From Linepithema humile (Eukaryota; Arthropoda; Insecta; Hymenoptera; Formicidae), in contig NC_090129.1 in NCBI RefSeq assembly GCF_040581485.1, positions 7,240,501 to 7,304,500 of the forward strand: a stretch of 64,000 nt of DNA. Direction: 5' to 3'. How positions within the stretch are numbered: the first letter of the stretch is position 1; every line of letters begins with the position of its first letter. Below are positions 1 through 12,405 of this stretch, one piece after another. The notes under the pieces are model-generated. The model did no database searches and was not told the origin of the DNA. It worked only from the letters and a program-made list of their open reading frames with translations. A program made the translations under genes and the position numbers.

Positions 1-600
1 AAGATGAAGGGGGGTCTCTGCGCCAAGATGTACGAGCGCGTACGAGGCAATGTAAACTGTGACGATAGTTTCGCGATAGACGAGCAAATGTTTGCGATGC
101 AGCGCCAAACGAGCGTCCAGCAACGAGAAATTCTTCACGCTAAAGCGACGACATGTAGAAAGCAAAATATTCAGCGCGGACAACTCATGTGCGACAGTTG
201 ATGATATAAACGTGAATATCGATAACGTGTATCGAAAGCTCGTTGTAATTGTTGTATTTTTATTCTATGCCAAACTAAGCCATTCGAAACAAGATTAAAA
301 AGAAACAAAATGACATTTAAGAACGCTAATAACAGATTAATTAAAAATCGATGTATATCTACAGATATTAATATATAAACAAAGTTATTAAAAGAGCTGT
401 AAAAAGTTTTGAGAATATTTATTTTGTTTTGTCAAGGTCAAGAACAAGGTACCATCAGAAAGATTCAAAAGAGTAATAATAGCTATTCGCGGAACGCGTC
501 TCTGTTTTTACGCTTGAACACTCCCACGCGCGAATGCACCAGATCTCGTTATTCTTATATTCTCATGTGAAGCACTTAAAAGATAACATTTAACATTAGC
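1..600. other. No recognisable gene
   Basis: The first ~300 bases are of balanced composition and carry two overlapping short frames (65 and 68 codons) that resemble nothing I know. They may be the edge of an island continuing left of the window. The rest is AT-rich. I see no splice pair, RNA gene or repeat here. Confidence 0.5.
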
Positions 601-604
601 AATC

Positions 605-620
605 TATATATATATATATA
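605..620. repeat. (TA)8 microsatellite
   Basis: Eight uninterrupted TA units in AT-rich DNA. Simple-sequence repeat with no apparent function. Confidence 0.9.
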
Positions 621-2079
621 CAATCATATACACGACTCAAATTTATCAATTATTTATAAGCCGAAAGTAGGTGAATGGTTATTGCTGGAAACGATCTATC
701 TCGACTCCGATTTATTTTCTAAACACATAAACATTCATACGTTATCTGGATCGATAAAGCTATCCTGTTCTTTGAATCAGGTTTCAAGTTTATTAACAGA
801 TAGCGGTGGAAGAACGAAATGCGTGTGTCAAAAATAAAATTATAAACATAAAAATATATATTTAAAAATATGAATAAAATTAATTTTAAATTTTATTACA
901 GAAAATTTTGAATAATTCTGTATAATTTATGTATAATATAATATAGTATAATATATAATTTATATATAAAATGTCATATTTAACAACAATCAAGATAATA
1001 TCAACTATGAAAAGCGTTAGATCGTTCCCGAACCATTAAATTATGCCCATTAAATAATAATATCATGCAGCGTTACACATACATTATTAACGTGACTTTA
1101 ATGGCAATCTTCGTGTTTATCGACATCGACGATAAAATCAGGAAGTAATATGGCAAATATGATCAAAGATTGCAATGCACTTGCGTCACTCAAGGAAACC
1201 TGAAGAGCTTCGAGGGCTATTTGCGAAGACGGTTCTCTACATCCTTTGAATGCTGCACGCGTCTGTATAAATGTAAACATAAGCATGTATGGCGATTCCA
1301 ACCGAGTATACAATCTATTTCCGGTCGAGAGTGTTCGCTATTAATACCGTGCAAATGTAATAATCGTACAACGATCAATCACTGTTAAACGCATCATTTA
1401 AAATACTTCCGTTTAATCTCCATATCTTGAATAAATTTATTGTTATATCACGAACAAGTACGATAACGAAGAATAATTTACAAACACTTTATAATATATT
1501 ATTGTGTGTAAATCTTATGTAAAAATGATCAGTAGTATCTAAGTGACTAAGGAGAAATCTTTTGATGTGAATCGCCGATAAGAATTATCATAAATACACA
1601 CTTTATCATGATAAGCCTGTTACTCTTGTAGATAATAATACTTATACTCGAATATAAAAGCGTAATTTTACCCTTTATTTCGATAGTGCTGCGAGACAAA
1701 TGGGCGTTCTTTATTCATATGCGTAAGTATCTCATTTATGATTAAGTGTTCTTATAAATGACTTTTTAATGATTTTGAATTTGTATAAAGAAATGTGTCG
1801 TTCATCATAATTAAAAAATTAAAGCAATTTTTCACATAGAATCACGAGTCATTCATGTTACACGTTGAATAACACGACTTCATTTTTCACAGCTCATTGA
1901 ACGGATATAATGAGTTCAATTAGTGAGCTAATTGAATCTAGGTGGGAAAACGGAACGAAGCCGTTGCCCAAAGGTGTGTACAGTCTGCATGCCGGACGTC
2001 GTCTGAGTTGCCGTGTAGAAGCGGAGACGCCTCTATTTTTAGCTGTAATAAGACTAACATAGTCGTACGACCGAAGAAA
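621..2079. other. AT-rich non-coding stretch
   Basis: Mostly AT-rich sequence. Around 1687-1722 an AG and a GTAAGT donor bracket 36 bases, but the upstream pyrimidine tract is weak and all three frames are open, so I do not call an exon. Nothing else stands out. Confidence 0.5.
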
Positions 2080-2640
2080 AATATACAAAGACGGCGGGGT
2101 GGACGTTACGGGAACATTTGCCCGTGGGGAGAGGTGCCTAATTAATTGCCGGCGAGGCAATTAAGGGCGAGCATTATAATAACGCATTCGTCACGGAGGG
2201 TTGCGGAGGAACGTGAGTCGCGACTCGCCGTGCAAAAATAGATTCGCCGTGCAAAAATGTCACCGAGATTTTCCTTAGATAGAATTTATGAGTGGAATCG
2301 TTCTACGATTCTACCTCTTCCACTTGGCTGCCGTAAAATTGAAGTTGCATCAGTTGAACGATAATTGCGAATCGGTTTTTATTTTCTTATGCCGCTATGA
2401 ACACCGACCGTTCATTTTACCGAAACCAATTTTAGGAATTTAAGTGATTTCGCTGTCTAACTGATTAATCGAACAAAAGCTTCAATTAAAACCAAACGTT
2501 GCGGACCGCGTGCGATCGAATTGTACGTAGCGGCAACTTGAACGCAGAGGCACGGGGCAATTAATTAGTTTCCAGCGGACTAATTGCAAAAAGCATAAAG
2601 CAAAATGTCGCTGTACAACATCATATCCGGTGCCATCATT
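2080..2640. promoter_or_regulatory. GC-balanced island with TAATTA cores, enhancer-like
   Basis: Base composition rises sharply against the AT-rich surroundings and CpG is frequent. Several homeodomain-type cores (TAATTA, CAATTA, AATTAATTAG) are present, including an exact inverted repeat at 2142-2164 and a cluster near 2558-2588. Open frames are short and look non-coding. This is what conserved non-coding regulatory blocks of insect developmental genes look like. The regulatory role is inferred from composition and motif density only. Confidence 0.35.
2142..2164. repeat. Perfect inverted repeat with TAATT cores
   Basis: TTAATTGCC is followed by a 5-base spacer and then its exact reverse complement GGCAATTAA. 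Each arm holds an ATTA/TAAT homeodomain core, so the site could bind a dimer of homeodomain proteins. A short RNA or DNA hairpin is the alternative. Function is inferred. Confidence 0.5.
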
Positions 2641-5600
2641 TGAAGGATTTAATCGTAATCACTTGGTTGACTTTTGTCGCGTAAACATGAGATAAATGAG
2701 TTCGCGCACGATGCGTCGAGAGATCTCGCCGGATAAAGAGCGTATAAGCAAGAATTGTGTGCAAATTACAACCGACGTGCATTATTGCGAAACTTATGTT
2801 CGAACTGACACGCGAGATGTTACATGCGTTTACGAGACCCGCCGGCGATAATTACACTAAAGGCAACGATTGTAACAAAATATTCATGCTCAGTGACAGT
2901 ATTGCATGTAACATTTGTGCTCTCAAACGATATGTTAGTGGATAATACTGTAAATTTCATATAATTTCGTAAAAATATATACGAACAGATAAAGTATCCA
3001 AGTAGAATATATGTATTTTAGCTGGCTTAAAAATAACTTTAATTGATTTAATAATTGTAAAACGTGATTTATAATATATTATATAAAAATGTTCACTTTT
3101 TTTTAGACCAATTACCAGTTTATTTTTCATCGATATTATTTTGTACGTTAAATATTAAATATATTGATCAAAATGTGTTAATATTCTCGTTATTTAGCGC
3201 GAATTAATAACTTTGGTTATAAATGAGTTCGTCATTATACGCATTTGTAATAATTATCACTGTCTATGCGAATCGCGTGATCACAAATTACGACTTGCGT
3301 GATTCACTACAACAGTTCGCCAGGCGGGAATTATCAGTCTGGAAAAGGGCAACGTGCACCTGCCCTTTCGTTAGCAATTAATTAGCCACGCTAATTACTT
3401 GGATCTTATGGTCACTTTGAGACCATGATCGTTCATTCGATTAGTGATATGTTGATTAAGTCGAATATGATAAATAGCATCCAATAAATAGCATCAAATA
3501 ATTGTTGCAAAAACAAAAATAATTACAAATAGTTAACTGTCATAATAAAAAACTAATTATAAGTTAACGCAATCGTATTGTTATTAAATTTTATATTTAT
3601 ATTTCTTCTAGAGCAGCTTGAAAATAAAGTAATAGGTCGTAAAAATTATTGTAATATTTCATGGACAGCAAAATCACAACATCAGAATTGTCAAAGTGAA
3701 ATATATGCGGTACGCTGCAATTTACACAATATCATTCATCCATGAATTGTTTGCTGCATTACGAATAGAATGCGATTTTATGTTTTGCATCACTAATCGG
3801 ATAGATAACAGTAGTAACTATTTATTGCATGTATTTAGAATTGAGCAATTCGACGATATATTGCCTCTTTAATCCACGCTGCAACATATAAGCTGATCCA
3901 TTCATTTCGTGGATTAACATATGTAATTACCATCGGTTATGTTTATATACGCAAATATCAGTCGCATTATTTGCGTTGCATTTGCCCTTTTGACGCTCTA
4001 TTCGTACTTCTCTTAATGACATGGAATTATTGACCGAAACGCTAAACAGCGAAATAGATCGGCCGGAACTATAATGTACAATAGCTTTAGCAGAATTAGC
4101 GCGGAATAGTCTGAATATTCCAAAACGTGCTTGTTATAGCAAACAAAAATAACTAACATCAAGTACGGATAACACAATCTCATCAATACAATGTCGAGAG
4201 AGCGATAAATAAAATATTTATGATAGCCGACGTTGACAGCAATTTGCTTCTTTTTTTTTTCATGAATTCATCGCAATGCTTAAGCGTCTAGCCGAGGAGG
4301 ATAGGAATAGATTTGCATTGCAGAGTGAAATTAGCTGCGTAAAAAGCGGCCACGAGGAAAATTTGCAATGTTAACGAGGCTGATCGTCATATTTCCGACG
4401 GACCAAAAGCTTACTCCTCGTTTGCACATTAATTCGGATGAGCTTAAGTCCGTATCTGAACCGTAACTTTGCATCTGTTCGCATTTTTGCTTCTGTTCTT
4501 CAGTCTTCCCTTTTTAATTTTTCCCTCTCTCCTCTCCGCCGATATTATAAACATATTGATGCTCTAATGTTGCAAGCGCACGCATATAACTAATGACGTG
4601 ATAAGCATGTGCTAATTTTCGTGTTTTGTATAAGTCTATACTGGAGAGGTAGTAAGTCAAAATTCAATTATTTTAGAAACTATCCTAAACTGTTCAAAAC
4701 TCGTTCAAACTGGGAAATCTAGGTGCGAGGATAGTGATGTAAAGTAAAGTTCATAGAGCGGATATTTGCTTTTGAAATTGTGAAACAATGGGTTACAACC
4801 GGCTCGGGTAAGCAAAACTTTGTTTCATGGACAATGTGCTAATCTTGTTGTTTGACGTACTGCTAGCGCATGAATAGATTTCACTGCGGAAAAACGAAAA
4901 TGCGTGCAGCAATCACAAAATACTGAAATATAATACATGAATATCTTTTATATATTTCAAAAGACAGATTTTACTTCTATTAATTAATTAAAAGTTACAA
5001 GAGAATATTTATTAAATTTTCGTTTATTTATGAGAGAAACTAATGAATTTTGCATAGTCAAATATTCCAATATATAAAATAAAAGCAGAATCTCCTTATT
5101 TATATGCAGAAATACATGATAAATATTACATTTCTCGATAAGCGTATTAATTTTTAATCTGCTTATTTAAATACATTAATATGCAATTATAAATGAGTAA
5201 TTTTAAACGTGTTAAGTAAATGATATTAAGAACGAACAACGAGAATTGTTAGAGCAACGTATTTGAGCAGTCTTACGGGATGTAATGCATTTGAGGCAGT
5301 TAAGATAATCATGAATAATATCAAGAAGGGGCTTTTGCATGATGACAAGCACGAAGAACTACAAAAATGAAGATGTTTATTCAGAAAATACTAACGTACA
5401 ACGAATATTATTAAAATCAAATTAGAAATTTTTCGCAAAATACTGCAAATTATATACTTTAATGAATTTTGTCCTATACTTTGTAAAATAAATTTATAAA
5501 ATAAACATCCCTCATATTATGAAAGTATAGATAATTATTCAATCGTTCTATTAATTAGTTCATCAATTTTCTTTGATACGTAATGCAGTTTTCATAATAT

Positions 5601-5869
5601 TAATAAGATTTTTTCACGCAGCATTTCAAAGATTATGGTATACTTTCTGAAACTTCTACGTACACGTTTGTGATAATATCATTTTTTTTTTCTTTTTCCG
5701 TTCTTATTCTTTCTTCGTTTTTTTATTTATTACATATATTGTAAAATCTCTTTTATCATCCACATTTTTCTTTTTCATATTATGAATTTTCATCTGAATA
5801 TACGACGTATTTACATATGACAAGTATGAGAGGAAAAGGTACTCAAATAAAAATATCTCTTTTATTTTT
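2641..5869. other. AT-rich non-coding stretch
   Basis: No credible gene. A small island at about 3290-3420 carries two TAATTA-type cores (CAATTAATTAG and GCTAATTACT). A T-run lies near 4249-4260 and a pyrimidine-rich stretch near 5680-5770. The rest is AT-rich with frequent stops in all frames. Confidence 0.5.
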
Positions 5870-5980
5870 GTGTACCGATTTTTGTCAACATTTCCACATG
5901 CGCGTTACCAACGAGCGGAGGAAAAATTCTCAAACAAGACCGTGTATTTTTTTGTATATTTTATTATTCCTTCTTTTCAG

Positions 5981-6010
5981 CGTGCGAGTGTAGACGCGAC
6001 ATTACTACCA
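5981..6010 (+). other. Possible 30-nt microexon
   Basis: A strong pyrimidine tract ending TTCTTTTCAG lies immediately before 5981. A good donor (CCA then GTGAGTGC) begins at 6011. The 30 bases between are a multiple of three and encode RASVDATLLP in frame 0. A second frame is also open. Microexons this short exist in insects, but a chance pairing of the two signals is quite possible, and the acceptor could belong to a longer exon using a later donor. Confidence 0.2.
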
Positions 6011-6179
6011 GTGAGTGCGCGCGTGCAAGCGTATCGCGTAAACAGGGGAGCAAGTACAAACAGCACCTACGTGATTGCAATGTACGGAAGCTTATTTCAC
6101 CGTTTTTACGATTCTCCCGCAACTGCTGGCGAACATATCAGCGTAAGATGCGCACACAGTTGTGTATTATAATTTCTGT

Positions 6180-7059
6180 CACCTATTTCTCATGCGATTA
6201 GACCATACTGATAATAATCAATCAATATCTTTAATTACAGTAGTAACACAGTGCGTTACGCTTCTAAGAAATAAAAAAAAGAAACGTTTAATTCTGATCC
6301 AATTCTGAACCAGTAATATCGAAGTGATTCGCGATTGCTTCATAACAATATTCAGAATTAGTTCAACTTCAATTTTTCTGGTCGACACCTACTTTTCTTT
6401 CCTTGTGAAAGGAATCTGGTATTACAAGTGAGACACTCCGCATTTCCCGAATACAATCTGCTTATATTGGCGCAACCCTTTACCGCCATGAACTTCTAAA
6501 TCGATACTCTCGACGAACCCCCCCGTCACATCACGAAAATATGTAAGCGCTACCCTACCGTGAACACCCCAAAAATCTCCCCTTCGTAGAATAACACGAC
6601 CAGAATGATAAAGGTACCATTATTCAGAAGCCCGCAATCTGCGTGTGTGTCATACGAATCGAGAGATGGGTTATACAAGATATATAAGTGAAACGAGAAC
6701 CCTTTTATGGTAAAATCATGTTAGGTGAAAAAACATTTGTCTTACAAAAAGGGGAGTTTAATTCGCAATCACAAATCCCCTTTCGCGCGATTAAATCGCG
6801 ATCGAACAAATCGTGTGCTTGCTGCCGGAGAGAGAGTTAAAATAGGCACGGAGTAGTAAAACAGAAAGATAAAATCATTGAAAATTGTGTTCTGAATAGA
6901 ATAATACGATAAACGAAAGCTTATAAATGCAGAATGAACAGCACGAGTGAAATGCAAACGTATTGAAATTATAAAGCATTATTTATTTTCAATAACTGCA
7001 ACTTGTTCGCAGTTAAAATAAAGAACAATTACAAAATCAACCAATTAACTAATATAGCA
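6180..7059. other. Non-coding stretch
   Basis: Mixed composition with a C-rich patch near 6517-6590. No gene, repeat or RNA gene is recognised. Confidence 0.5.
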
Positions 7060-7680
7060 ATAAATGTATTCATACGTCCCGCGGTACTGCAATCCAATTT
7101 TCCTCGATATCGCCGCTTTCGGTCGTCAATTAAAGCAACAAAACAAGAAACTTAATTTACAATGCACGACCGACCCAATTGTCGCGATAAGTGACCGGGC
7201 GAGTGCAGTAATTACGGCAATTTACAGCGGCAGTAATCGTCGAATTGCGGGAGCAATACGTTTCCTGCGGAACGCTCACAATATTCTCCGTTATCGCCGC
7301 TTCTACGTCATTGGTTTGGCTGATTTAATAGAGATCTCGGTATACAGCGTTAAACCAGCCAAATTGCCGTGATAAATTACGGTCGAGGATCATAATTATC
7401 GCCTCCGTGGTAACGAGGAATCCTCGGAAGCCCAGATCTCGATGACGCCAATGAGCCTCACCGTTTCTACGCTGCTGACCAAACTGATGGAACATAGGGG
7501 AACTCGGATGCGAGTCCCCACAAGAAATACGCCACCAAATACGGACTGTGCGGACGTCTGAGCCTACTTTCCGCGCAATCGATAGTTTCCTTTTGCACAC
7601 GCGAAAAAGTTGTCGTCGTCAGTTGTCGTCAGCGTCGACTAAGACGAGACGACGCGACAGATAACAAACGATTTGCCTCC
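7060..7680. promoter_or_regulatory. GC-balanced island
   Basis: CpG-containing block with long frames open on both strands at once (plus 7064-7372, minus 7325-7600). This is expected of stop-poor balanced DNA and not evidence of a gene. A plus-strand reading around 7437-7560 (AQISMTPMSLTVSTLLTKL...) looks somewhat protein-like but has no clear splice borders. The right end (7608-7660) repeats GTCGTC/GACGAC motifs. A regulatory block or a missed exon are both possible. Confidence 0.25.
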
Positions 7681-9585
7681 TTTTGTGTATTTAGACATAA
7701 TTAAATAAAACAAATGAATCTTTATATAAAAAAATATGTAATAACGTCCACGCAAAAGTCAATTTTTACGTCCACCAATGTAACATTTTAAATCTGATAA
7801 TGTTCTAAACTAATCGTATCAAAAAAGACGATTATTTTAAAGGTTATTTTACTATGCGTGTTACGCACACGTAAATATTTTTTTATAGGATTTTTTTATG
7901 TGACTAATAACTATCACTTTTTAGTGTGCACCGCGATATTATCGTAATCTCTCTCGGCAAACCGGTAGACCACTCGCTTTTATATTTTTAGTCACGTGCG
8001 CGCGAACAAGTCTTATTGGGTCGTCAAAACGTGGAGTTACTAGCATTCACGTACCATTGAACCGCATAATGCGTGAACATCAACTCTGTTGTATCGCCTC
8101 AATGCACGCTACCCGGGAGCACTCTGCCACGCCACAGGTTTTTCGCATGCGTAAATAAAACAGCACGAGAGAGAGAAGCCGTTGCAACGGCTGTTGCTCT
8201 CGGCATAAGGAGTAAAGGACAGCGGACAATGAATGGCATCTCTCGGGATAAAAATTAAATCTGACCTAAATTCCAGAATTATAAACACGTAATTACGCGT
8301 CACTAATCTCCCTGTAAATTGGTGCGGAAAGACAGTTCGCATCTTTCCCTCTTTATTCACTTTTATATATGTTTTTCATAAGTTTCTCTAAATTTCTAAA
8401 TTATTTCGCAGATAGATGAATTAAAGAAAATATATACTTCAGATTTCATAAGAGTGTAAATTATTTTGAAATAAAGAAGAATACAAGAATAAGAAAATAA
8501 ATTAAATTTGTTACGTATAATTTTGTAGCATAACTCCATGATAAGTTTTTGGAATATGTATTGTTGCATTTTCTCTTACGAATTTGCGGCCTGACTTATT
8601 CAAAATCATTATCACTGAAATCTTTTAAATTACCGAGAGCCTTCGTAACCTCGACGCAGTCTGAAATTGGTCCAAGGTTTAGAAAGTGCAATACAAAGTT
8701 ACGAGATAGGCTTTATTTTTTTTCCACGAAGCCAGTCATCATAATCTTGCTCTCATATACGATCATTATCGCTCGCGTTTCTTCCGGAACACTTCAGAGA
8801 TTGGCACGCCTTAACGCGTTTCACGCAAACATAACAAGCAGTATTTCAACCTTGATCGTAACCACAGTTTATCAGCACCGTTAAATTAGATATAGTTACG
8901 AATTGAGTTGATGCTGCACGAATACTTAATTATCGTAAAAAAAAAGAGATACTAAAAAGTTTTAAATAAAGATAATTTTTTTTCTTTAATAAACGATGAA
9001 AAATATAAATTTTATACTAACATATGGACATATCAGAAGTATAATTTAATAAACAATTACTCGCATTTCGCAATAAATGCAGGATGCTGATAAATGCAAA
9101 TTGCCAATATTTGTACAAAAGATATGCGAACACGGAGTGAAAAACAACCTAATGAATACGACATCGTGACAGGAAGAAAGAGTGCACGAGAAACGACGCA
9201 CGCACGTGCCCGGGAGCGATTGGCCAAAATCGGTCTGTTGATCCCAGACAGGAAACGGGCCTGGCTTCACGCTCACTGCTCAGATAGTATCGATGAAAAT
9301 TGCAATGGTCTCGCAACAGCGATACGTTTCGATTTTGCGAGAGAGAGAGTAGTATTATAAATCGAGCGCACCGCTGATGACTCGCAAATCAATTGAACGG
9401 TAATATATCTTCCCCGATATTTTAAAATGATTCACTTCCTATCCATATTTTCCTTTGATAGCACTATCTTAGCTGCATCCGATATTACCTCGCTGTCGCG
9501 GAGAGACGTATGGCTTTAGAAAAATCGCTCGAACGTTAAAGACACCATCCAATCTCCGGACGACTCAATCGCCTCAAACGCAAAC
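7681..9585. other. Non-coding stretch with two small islands
   Basis: AT-rich DNA with balanced patches at about 7930-8360 and 9090-9360. A perfect 16-bp palindrome is listed separately. No supported gene. Confidence 0.5.
8177..8192. repeat. Perfect 16-bp palindrome
   Basis: AGCCGTTGCAACGGCT equals its own reverse complement. It sits in a small CpG-containing patch directly after a short GA repeat. It could be a dimeric transcription-factor site. No factor is assigned. Confidence 0.6.
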
Positions 9586-9592
9586 TTGGGGA

Positions 9593-9605
9593 GGGGGGGG
9601 GGGGG
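9593..9605 (+). repeat. Run of 13 G
   Basis: Thirteen consecutive G follow GGGGA. A homopolymer of this length in AT-rich DNA is conspicuous and could form a G-quadruplex. It may also be an assembly-prone site. Confidence 0.85.
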
Positions 9606-10467
9606 TCGTTTGATTCAATATCATGTAAATAGTGCGAGAGACCGGGGCCGTTTCGGCGAGAAACCAATCGGCCGTATCGTCATGCTCGAAAACACGCAAT
9701 TAAATTACGATCGTGCCACTCCAAAGAACAAAGCAACACGACAACCAGCTGTTGTTAATTTCGAAATCAATTCCGCTATCAAGCGAGAGAATTCGCAATA
9801 CCTATACCGATACTCGATCGGAACAGGCATGTCGATCAAGGACTTGACGGCATAATCACTGATCGCTCTCGTTAGAATAAATACAATACGGACAGTTTCC
9901 TGTGACACTCCTGTATCATACTTATTCCGGCTACAGTTGAAATCAAACGCTGCCAAGCCCTCTTTTCAAGCGCAAAACACTATAAAAGAATATAAAGCCC
10001 GTTTCGTATTTGTAAAATTAAATAGAATTCTATAAAGTTAAATTTGCATTAATATTTTACGCTGTTGTCTTCAAATAGATAATTATTATTATGCTGCATA
10101 TTATATGAATTTTATACAATAATTTCATAGATGAGTTCCTATCTCTGATTTTGTCGTTTACATATTGTACTAAAAGTAATTTTTAAAACGTTACTGTATT
10201 GTTTATATTGTTTATAAGATAAAATTCATTTATTAAACAAAACAATATTAATGATTCATAAAAATAATCGAGAAAATATAGAAACGCATTATATTTTTTA
10301 TCTCAGACATCTCATTCGGCTGGTAGCATTCCGAGCTCTGGAGCTCATGCGGAAAGGAAACGTCTACGATAAAGGAAACAAGAATCTACCAAGCGAAAAG
10401 AGGTTTTCGCTAAGCAGTAGACTTCATTGCCATATCGTGCTATGAGCTTCGCGTAATGATTCGGTTC

Positions 10468-10521
10468 GCGCTTACCTTATACGTGACTCAATTTACTCGC
10501 GCAATTACGTTTACGATTACG
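10468..10521 (+). repeat. Diverged direct repeat, copy 1
   Basis: About 54 bases beginning GCGCTTACC, followed by ATACGTGACTCAATTTA and a tail rich in ATTACG. It matches 10908-10962 in the same orientation at roughly three quarters identity. The family is not recognised. Confidence 0.55.
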
Positions 10522-10907
10522 CTTATGGACCAGTATAGAACACACAAGAGAATTCACGAGAATGAACAAGCCATTTAAACGTACACTGTAGCTATAATAT
10601 TAGAAATAAATTCGATCTTATTATTTCTTGCTTTGGTCAATTTGCTTTTAACGTCAAACAATATAATTAATAATTTATGGTTTACCAACACATAAAAATT
10701 GAAATAGATATTATGTAAATATATATAATTCGTAATAATGAGAATGATAAAAAAATGTAACAAAAATAATAGAAAAAATCCTAATCAATTATCTTATTTG
10801 TATTAGATAATTTGGATAACATCTGTAATCCAAAAAGCGCGGAAAATATTATATCGTAACTTGCTTACAAGTACTAAATATGTTAATAGATGTATTCACG
10901 CTTGTTT

Positions 10908-10962
10908 GCGCTTATCCGATACGTGATTCAATTTATCCGTGTGATTGCCCTTGTAGTTACGG
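10908..10962 (+). repeat. Diverged direct repeat, copy 2
   Basis: Begins GCGCTTATCC, followed by ATACGTGATTCAATTTA. It is the partner of the copy at 10468-10521, 440 bases away. It could be a local duplication or two fragments of one dispersed repeat. Confidence 0.55.
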
Positions 10963-12158
10963 ACACCCCTTACGAACTGGCGCACCGTACGTGAGAAACG
11001 GTATATCTCGGTAGAATAGAGGAGGGAATTCTCTACAATTCTCCGGCATATTCCGCTCAAGAAACTAGAGGCTGCGTATTATGAACGCCAACAATTACTT
11101 ATTCAAATTCGATTCACGCATCTCGGCACGCACGATCACGTACTTCGATTAAATCGCACTCTACTGTTAGAGAAACACAAAGTAAATAAGTATCTTTAAA
11201 CAATTGCAAGTATATAATATACAATACAAAAAAAAGTAAAAAATATATAAATCAAAATATATACATAATACGTATTAATTAGATTTAAATATGTGATATT
11301 ATAAGCGCTATTCTATGAAACTGTTTGAAAATTAAAAGTTTAATGTATATTAGAAATATTTATTTCAATGTGTAAAAACTATAAATATCATGTGTAGAAA
11401 TTTTTACGACAAACAACGACTGACAAATCTAGAAAGCACGTAATTCGTAATTCTTTCTCTCAGCAAAATTTCTCAACTTTTCTCTCGGGTTACCTGAGTC
11501 TATCATGATAAGATACGATGATATAAGAGACACTAGAGAAAAACGAAAGCCGTTATCACATTACTTGCTACATTTCGTTCCGAAAGTCACGAAGTATATA
11601 CTGTTACGTTTATATATACCAAAGTTTTTTATGATAGATTCGCACCAAACTAGAATATAATTTTAAGGAAAAGAAATATTGTCAATGATTAAATAATTCG
11701 CAAATTGTAATATAAAAAATAAAAATTGTATATGTCTAAAATATTATCCTAAAATTTGAAATTTATGAAATTGAATTGAAAACACGAACTTATCTTTAGA
11801 AAAATCTATTCACTGTTAATTTGTTTAGTTGAACAAAATATGATAAATAGCCTATTTAACTAAACGTGAGAAAGTTACATGCCAAGAACAACGTAATATG
11901 AGTAGAGAACCTATTATACATTGTAAGATTGCACTTGACGAGTTCCTCAACAGCAAGCACCATTAAGAGCTTAAATCTTCTTGTCAAACATGAAACTATA
12001 CTAATAATTGATGATAATTAAATGTTAAGGTGATATTTAAATGCTATGTTGCAATTAGACGCGTGATATATTTATGGGAAGAGAAAAATGTTTACAATCC
12101 ATTTGGGACAATTTCGTCGTGTCGCGCAGAGCGTCGAAACAAGCCGCGTTTAATCTCA

Positions 12159-12291
12159 GTAAGTGTTCGTGTTCAAGTCGGCTGGAATTACTCCCAGCTA
12201 GTTGTTGAAAAACGAAGAATTAATTAGTCTCACGTTAAGTTGATTTATTCGCAACGCCATGTTCTTTCTTTTTCCTATTTCAATTTTCCAG
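12159..12291 (+). other. Candidate 133-bp intron
   Basis: A GTAAGTG donor at 12159 and a very good acceptor (pyrimidine-rich tract ending TTTTCCAG at 12291) define an intron of typical insect size. Base composition jumps at the acceptor: the following 80 bases are GC-rich and CpG-rich, ending at several AATAAA signals (from 12383). One frame runs unbroken across the junction (43 codons from a non-ATG start at 12030, then 28 codons to TGA at 12376), but it has no ATG. This could be the 3' end of a transcript, possibly non-coding. Confidence 0.35.
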
Positions 12292-12405
12292 GGAAACTCG
12301 CACCTTCGCTTGCGACGAGCCTGGCGGTGGTATCGATCCCGCGGGAATCGCGTATGCGCGCATCAAATCTCTTGCTGAGATGAATAAACAAATAATAAAA
12401 TAAAT
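12292..12405 (+). other. Candidate terminal exon with polyadenylation signals
   Basis: GC-rich stretch starting right after the strong acceptor. It includes a TCCCGCGGGA palindrome (12337-12346, E2F-like) and ends in AT-rich sequence with overlapping AATAAA motifs. All three frames stay open for about 28-36 codons, so coding status is undetermined. One reading (ETRTFACDEPGGGIDPAGIA) is protein-like, but in that frame the upstream exon has a stop just before the donor. Confidence 0.3.

Larger units (their letters stand above)
9606..12029. other. Non-coding stretch
   Basis: Balanced to about 9960, then AT-rich. It contains the diverged direct repeat at 10468/10908, listed separately. No supported gene. 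Confidence 0.5.

Noticed and set aside
1687..1722. 36-nt exon-like segment before GTAAGT
   Set aside because: The upstream pyrimidine tract is weak and all three frames are open, so nothing singles it out.
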